From Ensifer sp. USDA 6670 (lineage in GTDB: Bacteria > Pseudomonadota > Alphaproteobacteria > Rhizobiales > Rhizobiaceae): a stretch of DNA of 64,000 nt. The notes below the pieces were generated by a model, which worked only from the letters and a program-made list of their open reading frames with translations, was not told where the DNA came from and ran no database searches. The stretch lies in contig ATWE01000012.1 of the NCBI GenBank assembly GCA_000421085.1, positions 167,454 through 231,453 of the forward strand, given 5' to 3'. Below, in pieces: positions 42,496 through 51,750 of the stretch. Within the stretch, counting starts at the first letter, position 1. Every line of letters starts with the position of its first letter. Position numbers and translations under genes: made by a program.

Positions 42496-43512
42496 TTGCC
42501 CCACGAGATAACGATCCCTGCAAAGCAGACGTTTCGACTCGACCGGTATGAGGACTTGCCGCTGAATTCCGGCGAGATCCGTGGACGGACGATTTGTACT
42601 CTGGTCAGCCCCGGAACCGAACTCGGCTGGGCGAACGGCGATGTTTTTCCAATTCGGCCCGGCTATTCTGCCGTCTTCGAGGTGGAAGAGGTGGCGGACG
42701 GCGTGGATGGTGTTCGGCCCGGTGAATTGCGTTTCGCGATGGGCATGCACCGAAGCACTCAGACGCATGCGGGGCGGGACACGGTTCCATTGCCGGCCGG
42801 CTTGAGGCCCGAGATCGCCGTTCTCTCGCGCCTCATGGGCGTGTCGCTCACGAGCCTCATGACGACCAAGGCCCGGCCTGGCGATCACGTCGTCATCACT
42901 GGAGCCGGCCCGGTCGGTCTTCTCGCGGCGCAGCTCTTCAAGGTTGCCGGTTACCGCGTGACCGTCGTCGATCCGGATCCGCTGAGAAGGGCGCAGCTCG
43001 CCAGTTGCGGCATCTCCGATTGCCGCGAGCGTGTCCCGCTTCAGTCGTCGCTTCAGGGGCAGGTGGCGCTCGTTCTCGATTGTTCCGGCCATGAAGGGGC
43101 CGTGCTCGACGCATGCCGCATCGTTCGCCGCCTGGGCGAGGTCGTCCTGGTTGGCGTTCCATGGCGCAAGCTGACCGAGATCTCCGCGCATGAGCTTCTG
43201 AACGCGGTTTTCTTCAATCTCGTGACCCTGCGGTCGGGCTGGGAATGGGAATTGCCGGTTCATGCTCGTGCATTCGAGTGGGAGGAGCTGCTGGGCGGTT
43301 ACAATAACGCGCGCCACAGCGTCTTCGGAGGGTTTGCCAGGGCGCTCGACTGGCTGGCAGAGGGAAGAATCGAACTCGGCGGACTGCTGCGCCGCGTTCC
43401 TCCGACGGATCCTGCTTCTCTCTACGCAGACATTGCCGCAAGACGTATCGAGGAACCGTTCATCGTCCTTGATTGGACCGATCCTACCGACCCCGACCTG
43501 AAGTCGTCGTGA
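42496..43512 (+). CDS. MDR-superfamily oxidoreductase without zinc ligands
   Basis: About 338 residues with TTG 42496 as start (GGAAGGAG at good spacing); GTG 42490 is the alternative. It has the LVSPGTELGWANG start of the SPGTE group of medium-chain dehydrogenases, and a Rossmann motif GAGPVGLLAAQLFKVAGYRV with acidic VVDPDP (NAD preference). The GHE zinc motif and the four-Cys structural zinc lobe of true alcohol dehydrogenases are absent. It may be a sugar- or cyclitol-type dehydrogenase or a reductase; substrate unknown. It is convergent with the TetR gene. Confidence 0.75.
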   Translation: MPHEITIPAKQTFRLDRYEDLPLNSGEIRGRTICTLVSPGTELGWANGDVFPIRPGYSAVFEVEEVADGVDGVRPGELRFAMGMHRSTQTHAGRDTVPLPAGLRPEIAVLSRLMGVSLTSLMTTKARPGDHVVITGAGPVGLLAAQLFKVAGYRVTVVDPDPLRRAQLASCGISDCRERVPLQSSLQGQVALVLDCSGHEGAVLDACRIVRRLGEVVLVGVPWRKLTEISAHELLNAVFFNLVTLRSGWEWELPVHARAFEWEELLGGYNNARHSVFGGFARALDWLAEGRIELGGLLRRVPPTDPASLYADIAARRIEEPFIVLDWTDPTDPDLKSS

Positions 43513-43513
43513 T

Positions 43514-44173
43514 CTAAGCGCAAACCATGCGCATGATCGTCTCTATGTTGAATTGAACGCGCTCTTCGAGCGCGTCTTTCGCCATCAGGTCGCGCTCGAA
43601 AACGATCGAACCGGTGAAGCGGTTGGTGATGTAGTAATAGCCGATGGCCGCGATGGTGAGGTTCAGTTGCACCGGGTCGATTCCCGGCCGGAAAACCCCT
43701 GCGGAAACGCCCCTCTCCAGCAGCTCCTTGACCATGCCGACAAATTTCCGGCTGGTTGCGCGGACCACCTGGGACTTCTTCAAGTGCTTGGCGCGATGCA
43801 GGTTCTCGCTGTTGACCAGCGTTATGAACTCCGGGTGCTTCAGATAGTATTCCCAGGTGAAACGCACGAGCTTCTCGAGGGCGGCCTTGGGTTCAAGGTC
43901 ATTGAGGTTGAGCTTCTGTTCCGCGGTTCGTATCCCGTTATAGGCGTCTTCGAGAACGGTCTGGAAGAGGTGGTCCTTGCCGTCGAAGTAGTGGTAAATC
44001 ATCCGCTTGTTGGCGTTTGCCTTCTCGGCGATCACGTCCACCCTGGCGCCCCCCAATCCGTTTTTCGCGAATTCTTTCTTCGCGGCCTCGAGGATGCGCG
44101 CCTTGGTTGCTTCGGCATCGCGCAGCCGCGGCTTCCCGGCTGCTTTCGCTTTCTGTGCACTCGTCGTTCTCAA
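43514..44173 (-). CDS. TetR family regulator of the sugar/CoA-thioester regulon
   Basis: A 219-residue TetR protein. The HTH covers about residues 25-70 (RILEAAKKEFAKNGLGGARVDVIAEKANANKRMIYHYFDGKDHLF). The ligand domain is all-helical. The start is TTG with GAAGG 7 bases upstream. It is divergent from the sugar-binding protein gene, and an operator copy (44311-44326) lies between them. Related sites occur at four to five other promoters between 41.8 and 59.9 kb, so it is the likely common repressor. The ligand may be the imported compound or a CoA thioester formed from it. Confidence 0.88.
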   Translation of the reverse strand: MRTTSAQKAKAAGKPRLRDAEATKARILEAAKKEFAKNGLGGARVDVIAEKANANKRMIYHYFDGKDHLFQTVLEDAYNGIRTAEQKLNLNDLEPKAALEKLVRFTWEYYLKHPEFITLVNSENLHRAKHLKKSQVVRATSRKFVGMVKELLERGVSAGVFRPGIDPVQLNLTIAAIGYYYITNRFTGSIVFERDLMAKDALEERVQFNIETIMRMVCA

Positions 44174-44310
44174 GGTCTGACCTTCACGCGTTCATGGCTT
44201 GTGTTGTCCGACTCATACACGCCTGCCGGTATAGCCGTCAAAGCCGCCTGCCGAGATGGTCGGCTTCATGAAAATATATGAAAACCCTTGACTCGTGCAA
44301 CACTAAACAA

Positions 44311-44326
44311 GTAACTAGTTAGTGCG
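44311..44326 (+). promoter_or_regulatory. TetR-regulon operator candidate, site 2 (tetR / ABC promoter)
   Basis: GTAACTAGTTAGTGCG, containing the palindrome AACTAGTT, lies 137 bases from the tetR start and 101 bases before the sugar-binding protein ATG. It is placed to control both directions. Confidence 0.7.
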
Positions 44327-44427
44327 TTAACGGTAGTGACGGCGGAAGAAGGGTGCGGGCGGGGATGATCATTCTCCTCCATGAAGCCGTCGGTGCCGGA
44401 CACTCAACTGCATTGGGAGGAATGCGA

Positions 44428-45540
44428 ATGTCGACATTCATCAAGAACTTCATCGAGCGTGAGACGATCAGCCGTCGCCACTTTCTGCTTGCCTCGGCCG
44501 CAGGTCTGGGGGCAGCGGTCCTGCCAAACCCGTTTGGCGGCGGCGCGCGCGCCGCATTGACGGATCCCGCGATCGCCTGGAGCTATCGTGACCGCGCTTC
44601 GGCCTATTGGAACTCGGTCGTCTCCGGCGGCGAAGCGTTCGTCGAATCGCTCGGCAAGCCGAAGAGCGCGCTCGTAAGCCTGATCAACGAAGGGTCATCC
44701 GAAAAATCTCTGGCCGACATCAAAGCCTTCCTTGCCAAGAACAATGGAAATTGCGCGCTGGCCTGCGATGCCAATGACAGCCCGAATGCGCGGCCGATCG
44801 TCGAGGCGGTGGCGGCTGCGGGCGGCTACATCTCCACGATCTGGAACAAGACCGATGATCTCCATCCATGGGATTTCGGCGACAACTACGTGTCGCACAT
44901 GACCTGGTCGGACGAGAAGCCCGCCGAAGAGACGGCGCGCATCCTGTTCGAGGCCATGGGCGGCGAGGGCGGTGTCGTCCATCTGGGCGGCATTGCCGCC
45001 AACAACCCTGCGGTCGAGCGGCTCAACGGTCTGAAGAATGCGCTGAAGGACTTCCCCAACATCGAACTGCTCGATGCGCAGCCGGCGGACTGGGACACGC
45101 AGAAGGGGGCGGCTTTGATGTCATCCTTCCTGACCCGCTACGGCGACAGGATCAAGGGCGTGCATTGCGCCAACGACAACATCGCCTACGGCGTCATCGA
45201 GGCGCTGCGCGCCGAAGGCATCGAGGGCATGCCGATCGTTTCCTATGACGGCAATCCCGAAGCGGTGCAGATGGTCATGGACGGCCAGCTGCTCGCGACG
45301 GTCTTCACCAATCCGCACTGGGGTGGTGGCATCACGTCGGCGCTCGCCTACCATGCGGCAATCGGCAGCTTCAAGCCGTCGCAAGAGCCGAAAGAACATC
45401 GCGAGTTCTACGGACCGACCGTCCTGGTCAGCAAGAAGGATGCCGAGGAGTTCAAGGCCAAATATCTGGATTCGGTACCGAAATACGATTGGGCCGACTT
45501 CTGGGGTCCTTCGAACGGACAGATTCAGTATCGGTCCTGA
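44428..45540 (+). CDS. Tat-exported ABC sugar-binding protein (RbsB-like, Peripla_BP_4)
   Basis: A 370-residue protein with a twin-arginine signal (SRRHFLLASAAGLGAAVLPNPFGGG), unusual for sugar-binding proteins, most of which use Sec. The mature domain has periplasmic sugar-binding features (SLINEGSSEKSLADIKAFL; VHLGGIAANNPAVERLNGLKNALKDFPNIELLDAQPADWD; VHCANDNIAYGVIEALRAEGIEGMPIVSYDG). It probably delivers a sugar, polyol or cyclitol. ATG 44428 is chosen because GGGAGG is 7 bases upstream; ATG 44422 is the alternative. Confidence 0.87.
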   Translation: MSTFIKNFIERETISRRHFLLASAAGLGAAVLPNPFGGGARAALTDPAIAWSYRDRASAYWNSVVSGGEAFVESLGKPKSALVSLINEGSSEKSLADIKAFLAKNNGNCALACDANDSPNARPIVEAVAAAGGYISTIWNKTDDLHPWDFGDNYVSHMTWSDEKPAEETARILFEAMGGEGGVVHLGGIAANNPAVERLNGLKNALKDFPNIELLDAQPADWDTQKGAALMSSFLTRYGDRIKGVHCANDNIAYGVIEALRAEGIEGMPIVSYDGNPEAVQMVMDGQLLATVFTNPHWGGGITSALAYHAAIGSFKPSQEPKEHREFYGPTVLVSKKDAEEFKAKYLDSVPKYDWADFWGPSNGQIQYRS

Positions 45541-45614
45541 CACTTATTCCGGGGACGGCGCACAGCCGACCGTCCCCGATATTCCTATCCGAGACCCTGC
45601 GAAAGGTGCCCATC

Positions 45615-46580
45615 GTGACCCGGCCCATATCGCGCGAGACCCTGATCAAATGGGCGCCCCTTCTGGTGCTCATCGCGCTTGTGATCTTCTTTACGGTTTT
45701 AAATCCGACATTCTTCTCGGCCCGCAACTTCGCGCGCATCGCCATCGCATCCGCCCCCGCCTTGATGGTGGCCGTGGGCGTGACTTTCATCATCATCATG
45801 GGCTCGATCGACCTTTCCATGGAAGGTGTCATCTCGCTTACGGCCGTGCTCTTCTCCTTTGCCTTCATAAAGCTCGGCGGCAGCTTGCTTGGCACGGCGT
45901 GGCTCGCCCTTCCGCTGGTCCTGATCATAGGCGGGCTCATTGGCTTCCTGAACGGCCTGATCCACGTCAAACTGCGGGTACCCTCGTTCATGGCCAGCCT
46001 CGCAATGGGCTTCGTCGGAACCGGCGCCGCAATTCTGATCACAGGCGGCGACATCGTGAGGGTAAGCGATCCGGCGTTCCGTGGCCTCTTGACCGTCAGA
46101 TGGCTTGGCTTCCCGCTCATGGTGTACGTGGCCGCCGTATTCCTGATCGTCGCCTGGTTCATCCAGGAGCACACGAGGCTCGGCCGCAACTTCTATGCGG
46201 TCGGCGGCGGAGAAGAGCTGGCGCATGCCTCGGGCCTCGACGTCAGCCGCGTGCGGATCGCCGGCTTTGCGCTTGCAGGCGTGTTTTACGCGATCGCGGC
46301 AGTCCTCGTGGTCGCACGCATCGGTCAAGCGGAGTCCGTGACGGGTTCCAATTTCATGTTCGTATCGATCACCTCCGTCGTCGTCGGCGGAGTGGCTCTG
46401 TGGGGCGGCATCGGAGGCGTGTGGAATGCGCTGATAGGCGTCCTGATCGTCGGCGTCATCAACAATGGCATGGTGGTCATCGGTCTGCCGGATTTCCTTC
46501 AGGACGGCGTTCTGGGCCTCCTCGTCATCCTTGCCGTCGTGCTGTCGACCGATCGCAAGCTGGTCTCTTTCGTGAAGTGA
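45615..46580 (+). CDS. ABC transporter permease (RbsC type), first subunit
   Basis: A 321-residue membrane protein of the BPD_transp_2 class with IMGSIDLSMEGVISLTAVLF (the conserved G-x-DLS segment), IHVKLRVPSFMASLAMGFVGTG and the loop GRNFYAVGGGEELAHASGLDV. The GTG start 45615 has GAAAGG 8 bases before; the longer frame from 45489 overlaps the binding-protein gene. The transporter has two different permease genes flanking one ATPase. Confidence 0.87.
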   Translation: MTRPISRETLIKWAPLLVLIALVIFFTVLNPTFFSARNFARIAIASAPALMVAVGVTFIIIMGSIDLSMEGVISLTAVLFSFAFIKLGGSLLGTAWLALPLVLIIGGLIGFLNGLIHVKLRVPSFMASLAMGFVGTGAAILITGGDIVRVSDPAFRGLLTVRWLGFPLMVYVAAVFLIVAWFIQEHTRLGRNFYAVGGGEELAHASGLDVSRVRIAGFALAGVFYAIAAVLVVARIGQAESVTGSNFMFVSITSVVVGGVALWGGIGGVWNALIGVLIVGVINNGMVVIGLPDFLQDGVLGLLVILAVVLSTDRKLVSFVK

Positions 46581-46590
46581 GGGTGAGGAC

Positions 46591-48096
46591 ATGTACGAGC
46601 TGAAGTCCCTCGACAAGAAATTTCCCGGCGTTCATGCGCTCAAGGCGATCGACTTCCATATCAAGCGCGGCGAGATCGTTGGGCTGGTGGGAGAGAATGG
46701 CGCGGGAAAATCCACCCTGATGAAGGTGATCTATGGCGCCTACCAGCCCGATGGCGGGCAGATACTCATCAACGGCGATGCCGTGCGCTTCACGAACCCC
46801 CGCCAGGCGATGGAAAAGGGGATCGGGATGGTGTTTCAGGAGCAGTCCCTGATCCCGAATCTCACGGTGATGGAGAACATTTTTCTCGGCTACGAGCAGC
46901 AGTTCGTCCGCCTCGGCGTCATCAACTGGAAGGAGATGGCGAAGGCCGCGAAAGCACAGCTTGCGAAGGTCAAGCTGGACATCGATCCTTCGACGGTCAC
47001 ATCGAAACTGTCCTTCGCTCAGCGTCAGCTGGTCGAACTCGCCAAGGTCCTCACACTCGAAGAGCGGGTCGACGGCGATCTCGTCATCCTCCTCGATGAG
47101 CCCACTTCGGTCCTGTCGAAGGACGAAGTCGAGCTTCTGTTCAAGCTCGTGCGCGAGCTCGTGACCCGTGCCTCCTTCATATTCGTCTCGCACCGAATGG
47201 ATGAAGTGATGGAGCTGTCGGATCGGATCTACGTGATGAAGGACGGACAGGTGGTCGACGTCGTCGAGCGGGGCGGAGCCGATGCCGAATCGATCCAGCA
47301 CAAGATGGTCGGGCGGAACGTCGACAAGCAATATTATCGGGAGCAGCTTCAAAAGCCCTACGATCCCTCGAGAGTCCTGGTCGAAATGTCCGCCATCGAC
47401 CTGCCGGGCCGCACGAAGGACATCTCGCTCAGGCTTCACGCCGGTGAGGTCCTGTGCCTCGTCGGAACCGAAGGCTCGGGCCGTGAAGCGATCCTGCGCG
47501 CAATCTACGGCATGCTCAGCCCCACCGGCGGACGCCTGAAGATCAAGGGGCGGGAGGTGAGGACATATTCGCCGCGTCAATCGGTCGGCCTCGGTGTCGG
47601 ATATGTTCCGCGCGAGCGCAAGATCGAAGGCATCGTGGCAGGCATGAATGTCTACGAGAACATGACCCTCTCGCAGATGAAGAAGCATTCGACGGCAAGC
47701 GTTCTGCAGGTCGGAAAGGAGCGCGCGCTCGCGCGCGAGTGGATCAGGAAGCTCTCCATCAAGGCCCATTCCGAGCTCGCCGACTGCGGCAACCTTTCAG
47801 GCGGCAACCAGCAGAAGGTCGTGCTCGCCAAATGGCGCTCCGCGGGTGCCGATATCATGCTCCTCGATCACCCGACGCGCGGCCTCGACATCGGGGCGAA
47901 GGAGGACGTCTACGAAATGATCCGTGCCATGAACGATGCGGGCGTCGGGATCGTCCTGGTGGCCGACACGCTCGAGGAAGCGATCGGACTCTCCCATACG
48001 ATCGTCGTCGTCAAGGATGGCAGGATCCAGAAACGGTTCGATTGCGCGCCCGGCGCGAAGCCCTCCCTCTATGACCTCCTACATTACATGATCTGA
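46591..48096 (+). CDS. ABC sugar transporter ATPase, duplicated (RbsA type)
   Basis: A 501-residue ATPase. First half: Walker A GENGAGKST (about 34-42), Walker B VILLDEPTSVLS, with a degenerate signature (LSFAQRQLVELAK). Second half: Walker A replaced by GTEGSGREAI, signature LSGGNQQKVVLAKW, Walker B IMLLDHPTRGLDIG, where His replaces the catalytic Glu, as is common in this class. It starts 10 bases after the first permease stop. Confidence 0.9.
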   Translation: MYELKSLDKKFPGVHALKAIDFHIKRGEIVGLVGENGAGKSTLMKVIYGAYQPDGGQILINGDAVRFTNPRQAMEKGIGMVFQEQSLIPNLTVMENIFLGYEQQFVRLGVINWKEMAKAAKAQLAKVKLDIDPSTVTSKLSFAQRQLVELAKVLTLEERVDGDLVILLDEPTSVLSKDEVELLFKLVRELVTRASFIFVSHRMDEVMELSDRIYVMKDGQVVDVVERGGADAESIQHKMVGRNVDKQYYREQLQKPYDPSRVLVEMSAIDLPGRTKDISLRLHAGEVLCLVGTEGSGREAILRAIYGMLSPTGGRLKIKGREVRTYSPRQSVGLGVGYVPRERKIEGIVAGMNVYENMTLSQMKKHSTASVLQVGKERALAREWIRKLSIKAHSELADCGNLSGGNQQKVVLAKWRSAGADIMLLDHPTRGLDIGAKEDVYEMIRAMNDAGVGIVLVADTLEEAIGLSHTIVVVKDGRIQKRFDCAPGAKPSLYDLLHYMI

Positions 48097-48103
48097 GGAT
48101 AAG

Positions 48104-49045
48104 ATGGACATACAACGCCTCAAACCGCACCTGCCCTGGATCACGCTTACGGTGCTCGTCGCCATCGTCGGCATGGCCGATCCCGGCTTTCTCAAGCCGC
48201 AAAACCTCATGAGCCTCGCAGGCGACATCGTGCCGCTCTTCATCATGGCGCTCGGCCTGACCTTCGCCATCTACATCGGAGGCATCGACCTGTCGGCCCA
48301 GTCCATGGCCAATATGGTGACCGTGATTGCCTCGGTCTACCTTGCATCGATGGGAGCCTGGGTGGCCCTTCTCTGCGTGGCTGCGGGTTTCCTGCTGGGC
48401 ACCTTGTCGGGCTACATCACCACGAGGCTTTACGTTCCATCCTTCATTTCCACACTTGCCGTAGGCGGCGTCGCCTTTTCGGTCGCACAATGGCTGTCCG
48501 GCCAGCGCGCGCTGAACATGGACGCGGCGCAACGCAACGAAACCTTCGGCTGGATGATCGGCCGGACATGGGGGGTCCCGAACGAACTCCTCATCGCGGC
48601 AGTACTCCTCGTCGTCTGCCTCTTCATCGAGCGCCGGACCATTCTCGGTCGGGCGCTGAAGGCCGTCGGCGCAGGCGAGCTCGCCGCCGCCGCATCGGGC
48701 TTGAACGTGGCCCGCTACAAGATACTGGCCTTTGCGATTTCCGGTGCGCTCGCGGCGATTGCCGGCCTCCTGTTCGCAGTCAAGCTTTCGGGCGGAGCGC
48801 CGACGATCGCCAACGGTTTCCTGCTGCCGGCTATCGTTGCCGTTCTCGTTGGCGGAACTCCGCTGACCGGCGGAGTGGGTGGGGTCCTCAACACAGTTAT
48901 CGGCACCCTGATCGTGGCGGTCATTCGCGCCTCGATGCTCTATTTCGAGATCGATGCGACGCAGCAGCAGATGGTCTTCGGCATCGTCCTCATCGGCGCC
49001 ATCGCCTTGACGATCGACCGGGCCAAACTCAGGACCGTGAAGTAG
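48104..49045 (+). CDS. ABC transporter permease (RbsC type), second subunit
   Basis: A 313-residue membrane protein with the G-x-DLS segment (YIGGIDLSAQSMANMVTV), RLYVPSFISTLAVGGVAFS and the loop GRALKAVGAGELAAAASGLNV. It starts 8 bases after the ATPase stop, with AGGATAAG before the ATG. Together with the first permease it would form a heterodimeric channel. The alcohol dehydrogenase gene follows after 10 bases, so transport and first oxidation are in one operon. Confidence 0.87.
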   Translation: MDIQRLKPHLPWITLTVLVAIVGMADPGFLKPQNLMSLAGDIVPLFIMALGLTFAIYIGGIDLSAQSMANMVTVIASVYLASMGAWVALLCVAAGFLLGTLSGYITTRLYVPSFISTLAVGGVAFSVAQWLSGQRALNMDAAQRNETFGWMIGRTWGVPNELLIAAVLLVVCLFIERRTILGRALKAVGAGELAAAASGLNVARYKILAFAISGALAAIAGLLFAVKLSGGAPTIANGFLLPAIVAVLVGGTPLTGGVGGVLNTVIGTLIVAVIRASMLYFEIDATQQQMVFGIVLIGAIALTIDRAKLRTVK

Positions 49046-49054
49046 GAGAGAAAG

Positions 49055-50089
49055 ATGGCGACGATGAAAGCTGCCGTTCTCGTGGAGCCGCGCCGGTTTG
49101 AAGTCAGAGAGGTCGGCATTCCCGAGATCGGTCCCGCCGACGTCCTGATCCGCGTAGCGCGGGCGGGCATATGCGGTACCGACCTCCACATCTTCAACGG
49201 CCATTACGCGGCCGATCGGTTGCCGATAGTGCCCGGGCACGAGTTCTGCGGGACGATCGCAGAGGTTGGCGCAAGCGTAACGCACCTCAAGACCGGAATG
49301 CGTGTGGTTGCGGATATCAATATCGGCTGCGGCAACTGCTACTGGTGCCGGCGCAACGAGGTTCTGAATTGCGCCGAGGTGGAGCAGATCGGGATCGGGC
49401 GCGATGGGGCCTTTGCGCAATATGTCGCGCTTCCCGGCCGTCTGGTGCTACCGGTGCCGGATGGGGTTCCCGAAGCCGTTCTAGCCCTCGTCGAACCGGT
49501 CGCCTGCGTGGTCCGGGCGGCGCGCAAGGCCGGTGCGGCCTTCGGTCGGTCGGGAGTGGTTCTGGGAGCAGGACCCATCGGCAACCTGCATGTCCAGATG
49601 ATGCGCCTTGTCGGCATGGCCCCGATCATTGTTGCGGATCTGTCGAGCGAACGCTGCCGCATGGCGGTCGAGGCGGGCGCGGATGCTGCCGTATCGGACC
49701 CGACGGCGCTCAGAAGCAAGGTGCTGGAGATGACGGGCGGACGCGGCGCAGACCTCGTCGTCGAAAGCGTCGGCAGCTCGAAGCTCTATCGCCAGGCCTT
49801 CGACCTCGTCCGCAAGGGCGGTCATGTGGCATTCTTCGGGATTACCCCGGCAGGCGAGACCATTCCGATCGAGATACTCAGGACCATACTCGAGGAAAAC
49901 AGCCTCAAAGGCTCGGTTGCGGGAATGGGGGAGGACATGCATGACGCGCTGACGCTTCTGTCCCATGGCAGGTTCCGGACCGAGGCCTTTACCGCTGCTC
50001 ACTATCCGCTCGAGCGCATTCAGGAGGCCTTCGAAACGATTCCGGCAAGAACCGAACACCTCAAGACCCAGATCCTGCTGGACGCTTAG
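49055..50089 (+). CDS. Zinc-dependent alcohol/polyol dehydrogenase
   Basis: A 344-residue MDR enzyme with catalytic zinc Cys in GICGTDLHIF (about 38) and His in PGHEFCG (about 62-66). The structural zinc lobe CGNCYWCRRNEVLNC (about 93-107) is present, as is the Rossmann motif GAGPIGNLHVQMM (about 170), followed by D in VADLSS (NAD preference). It resembles threonine/sorbitol dehydrogenases and should oxidise a secondary or primary alcohol of the imported compound. AGGAGAGAAAG precedes the ATG. It is the last gene before a RIME-like repeat. Confidence 0.88.
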   Translation: MATMKAAVLVEPRRFEVREVGIPEIGPADVLIRVARAGICGTDLHIFNGHYAADRLPIVPGHEFCGTIAEVGASVTHLKTGMRVVADINIGCGNCYWCRRNEVLNCAEVEQIGIGRDGAFAQYVALPGRLVLPVPDGVPEAVLALVEPVACVVRAARKAGAAFGRSGVVLGAGPIGNLHVQMMRLVGMAPIIVADLSSERCRMAVEAGADAAVSDPTALRSKVLEMTGGRGADLVVESVGSSKLYRQAFDLVRKGGHVAFFGITPAGETIPIEILRTILEENSLKGSVAGMGEDMHDALTLLSHGRFRTEAFTAAHYPLERIQEAFETIPARTEHLKTQILLDA

Positions 50090-50090
50090 A

Positions 50091-50202
50091 GCGGGACGAG
50101 GAAAGTGTGCGCGGTTTTCCGCGCCCGCATACCGCTCCAGTTTTTTGAATCGATCACGGCCATGACTTCAGGTCGACCGGACCTAAAACCATCGTGGTCG
50201 AG
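50091..50202. repeat. RIME-like rhizobial intergenic repeat, copy 2
   Basis: Homologous along its length to 20375-20482 (GCGGGA, GGAAAGTGTGCGCGGTTTTCCGC, TGAATCGATCACG, CCTAAAA, ATCGTGGTCGAG). It fills most of the gap between the alcohol dehydrogenase and aldehyde dehydrogenase genes and may separate their transcripts. Confidence 0.55.
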
Positions 50203-50218
50203 TGCGCAGCTAACAGCA

Positions 50219-50234
50219 ATATCCGTTTAGTTAC
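50219..50234 (-). promoter_or_regulatory. TetR-regulon operator candidate, site 3 (weak half site)
   Basis: On the minus strand GTAACTAAACGGATTG-like context keeps only the GTAACT half site (AGTTAC at 50229-50234). It lies 19 bases before the aldehyde dehydrogenase ATG. It is weaker than the other sites. Confidence 0.35.
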
Positions 50235-50253
50235 TAAAATAGGGAGGCACCCG

Positions 50254-51750
50254 ATGGACCAGCTGAACAACTTCCTTTCCCCTCCGGCCGCCCCGCGGGA
50301 TTTCGGTTTCTTCGTGGACGGCAAATGGCAAAGCGGGCATGACCTCTTCGTGCGGCACTCGCCCGGACATGGCGTCGCGGTGACCCGAACGGCAAAATGC
50401 AGCGTCGACGACCTGAATGCCGCGGTCGCCGCCGCACGCCGGGCTTTCGAGGACCGGCGTTGGTCCGGTCTCCCGGGGGGCTCTCGTGCATCGGTACTGC
50501 TGCGGGTGGCCGAGATCCTGCGCACCCGCCGCGATGAACTCGCCTATTGGGAGACGCTGGAAAACGGCAAGCCGATTTCCCAGGCGCGCGGCGAGATCGA
50601 CCACTGCATCGCCTGCTTCGAAGTAGGTGCGGGTGCAGCCCGCCTTCTGCACGGCGACAGCTTCAATTCGCTCGGAGACGGATTGTTCGGCATGGTTCTG
50701 CGCGAGCCGATCGGGGTCGTCGGGCTCATCACGCCATGGAACTTTCCTTTCCTTATTCTGTGCGAGCGCGTTCCCTTCATTCTCGCATCGGGTTGCACGA
50801 TGGTCGTGAAACCGTCGGAGGTGACTTCCGCGACGACTCTCATCCTTGCCGAGGTGCTCGCCGAAGCCGGACTGCCCGACGGGGTATATAACGTGATCAC
50901 CGGCTCGGGGCGGACGATCGGCCAGGCCATGAGTGAGCATCCGGACATCGACATGCTGTCGTTCACGGGTTCGACCGCCGTTGGCCGTTCCTGCGTGCAT
51001 GCGGCCGCCGACAGCAATTTCAAGAAGCTCGGCCTGGAGCTTGGAGGCAAGAATCCGATCATCGTCTTTGCCGATTCCGATCTCGAGGATGCCGCCGACG
51101 GCGCTGCTTTCGGCATCAGCTTCAATACGGGGCAATGCTGCGTGTCCTCATCCCGCTTGATCGTCGAGCGGTCGGTGGCGCGCGAATTCGAAGCGCTGCT
51201 TGCCGAGAAGATGAAACGGATACGCGTCGGGGACCCGCTGGACGAGACGACCCAGGTCGGCGCGATCACGACCGAAGCGCAGAATACGACCATTCTCGAT
51301 TACATCGCCAAGGGCAAGGCGGAAGGAGCGGAGCTCGTGACCGGGGGGGCCGCCATCGATCTCGGCCGCGGGCAATACATCGCGCCCACGCTGTTTTCGG
51401 GCGTGTCGCGCGAGATGGCGATTGCGCGTGACGAAATTTTCGGGCCGGTGCTTTGCTCGATGACCTTCGACACGGTCGAGCAGGCGGTCGAACTGGCAAA
51501 CGATACGGTTTACGGACTGGCTGCAAGCGTCTGGACCAAGAATATCGACAAGGCGCTGACCGTCACGCGCCGCGTTCGAGCGGGCCGCTTCTGGGTCAAT
51601 ACCATGATGGCCGGCGGGCCGGAGATGCCGCTCGGAGGCTTCAAGCAGTCCGGCTGGGGCCGCGAAGCCGGCATGTACGGAGTCGAGGAATATACGCAGG
51701 TGAAATCGGTCCATGTCGAGATCGGCAAGCGCACGCATTGGATCGCCTGA
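50254..51750 (+). CDS. NAD(P)-dependent aldehyde dehydrogenase
   Basis: A 498-residue ALDH with VGLITPWNFPFLI (about 155), FTGSTAVGRS, catalytic Glu in LELGGKNPIIVF (about 265), catalytic Cys in NTGQCCVSSSR (about 300) and EIFGPVLCSMTF. It oxidises the aldehyde from the alcohol dehydrogenase or GMC step to a carboxylic acid, which would be the acid for the CoA-transferase. GGGAGG precedes the ATG. Its stop overlaps the GMC gene start (TGATG). Confidence 0.92.
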   Translation: MDQLNNFLSPPAAPRDFGFFVDGKWQSGHDLFVRHSPGHGVAVTRTAKCSVDDLNAAVAAARRAFEDRRWSGLPGGSRASVLLRVAEILRTRRDELAYWETLENGKPISQARGEIDHCIACFEVGAGAARLLHGDSFNSLGDGLFGMVLREPIGVVGLITPWNFPFLILCERVPFILASGCTMVVKPSEVTSATTLILAEVLAEAGLPDGVYNVITGSGRTIGQAMSEHPDIDMLSFTGSTAVGRSCVHAAADSNFKKLGLELGGKNPIIVFADSDLEDAADGAAFGISFNTGQCCVSSSRLIVERSVAREFEALLAEKMKRIRVGDPLDETTQVGAITTEAQNTTILDYIAKGKAEGAELVTGGAAIDLGRGQYIAPTLFSGVSREMAIARDEIFGPVLCSMTFDTVEQAVELANDTVYGLAASVWTKNIDKALTVTRRVRAGRFWVNTMMAGGPEMPLGGFKQSGWGREAGMYGVEEYTQVKSVHVEIGKRTHWIA

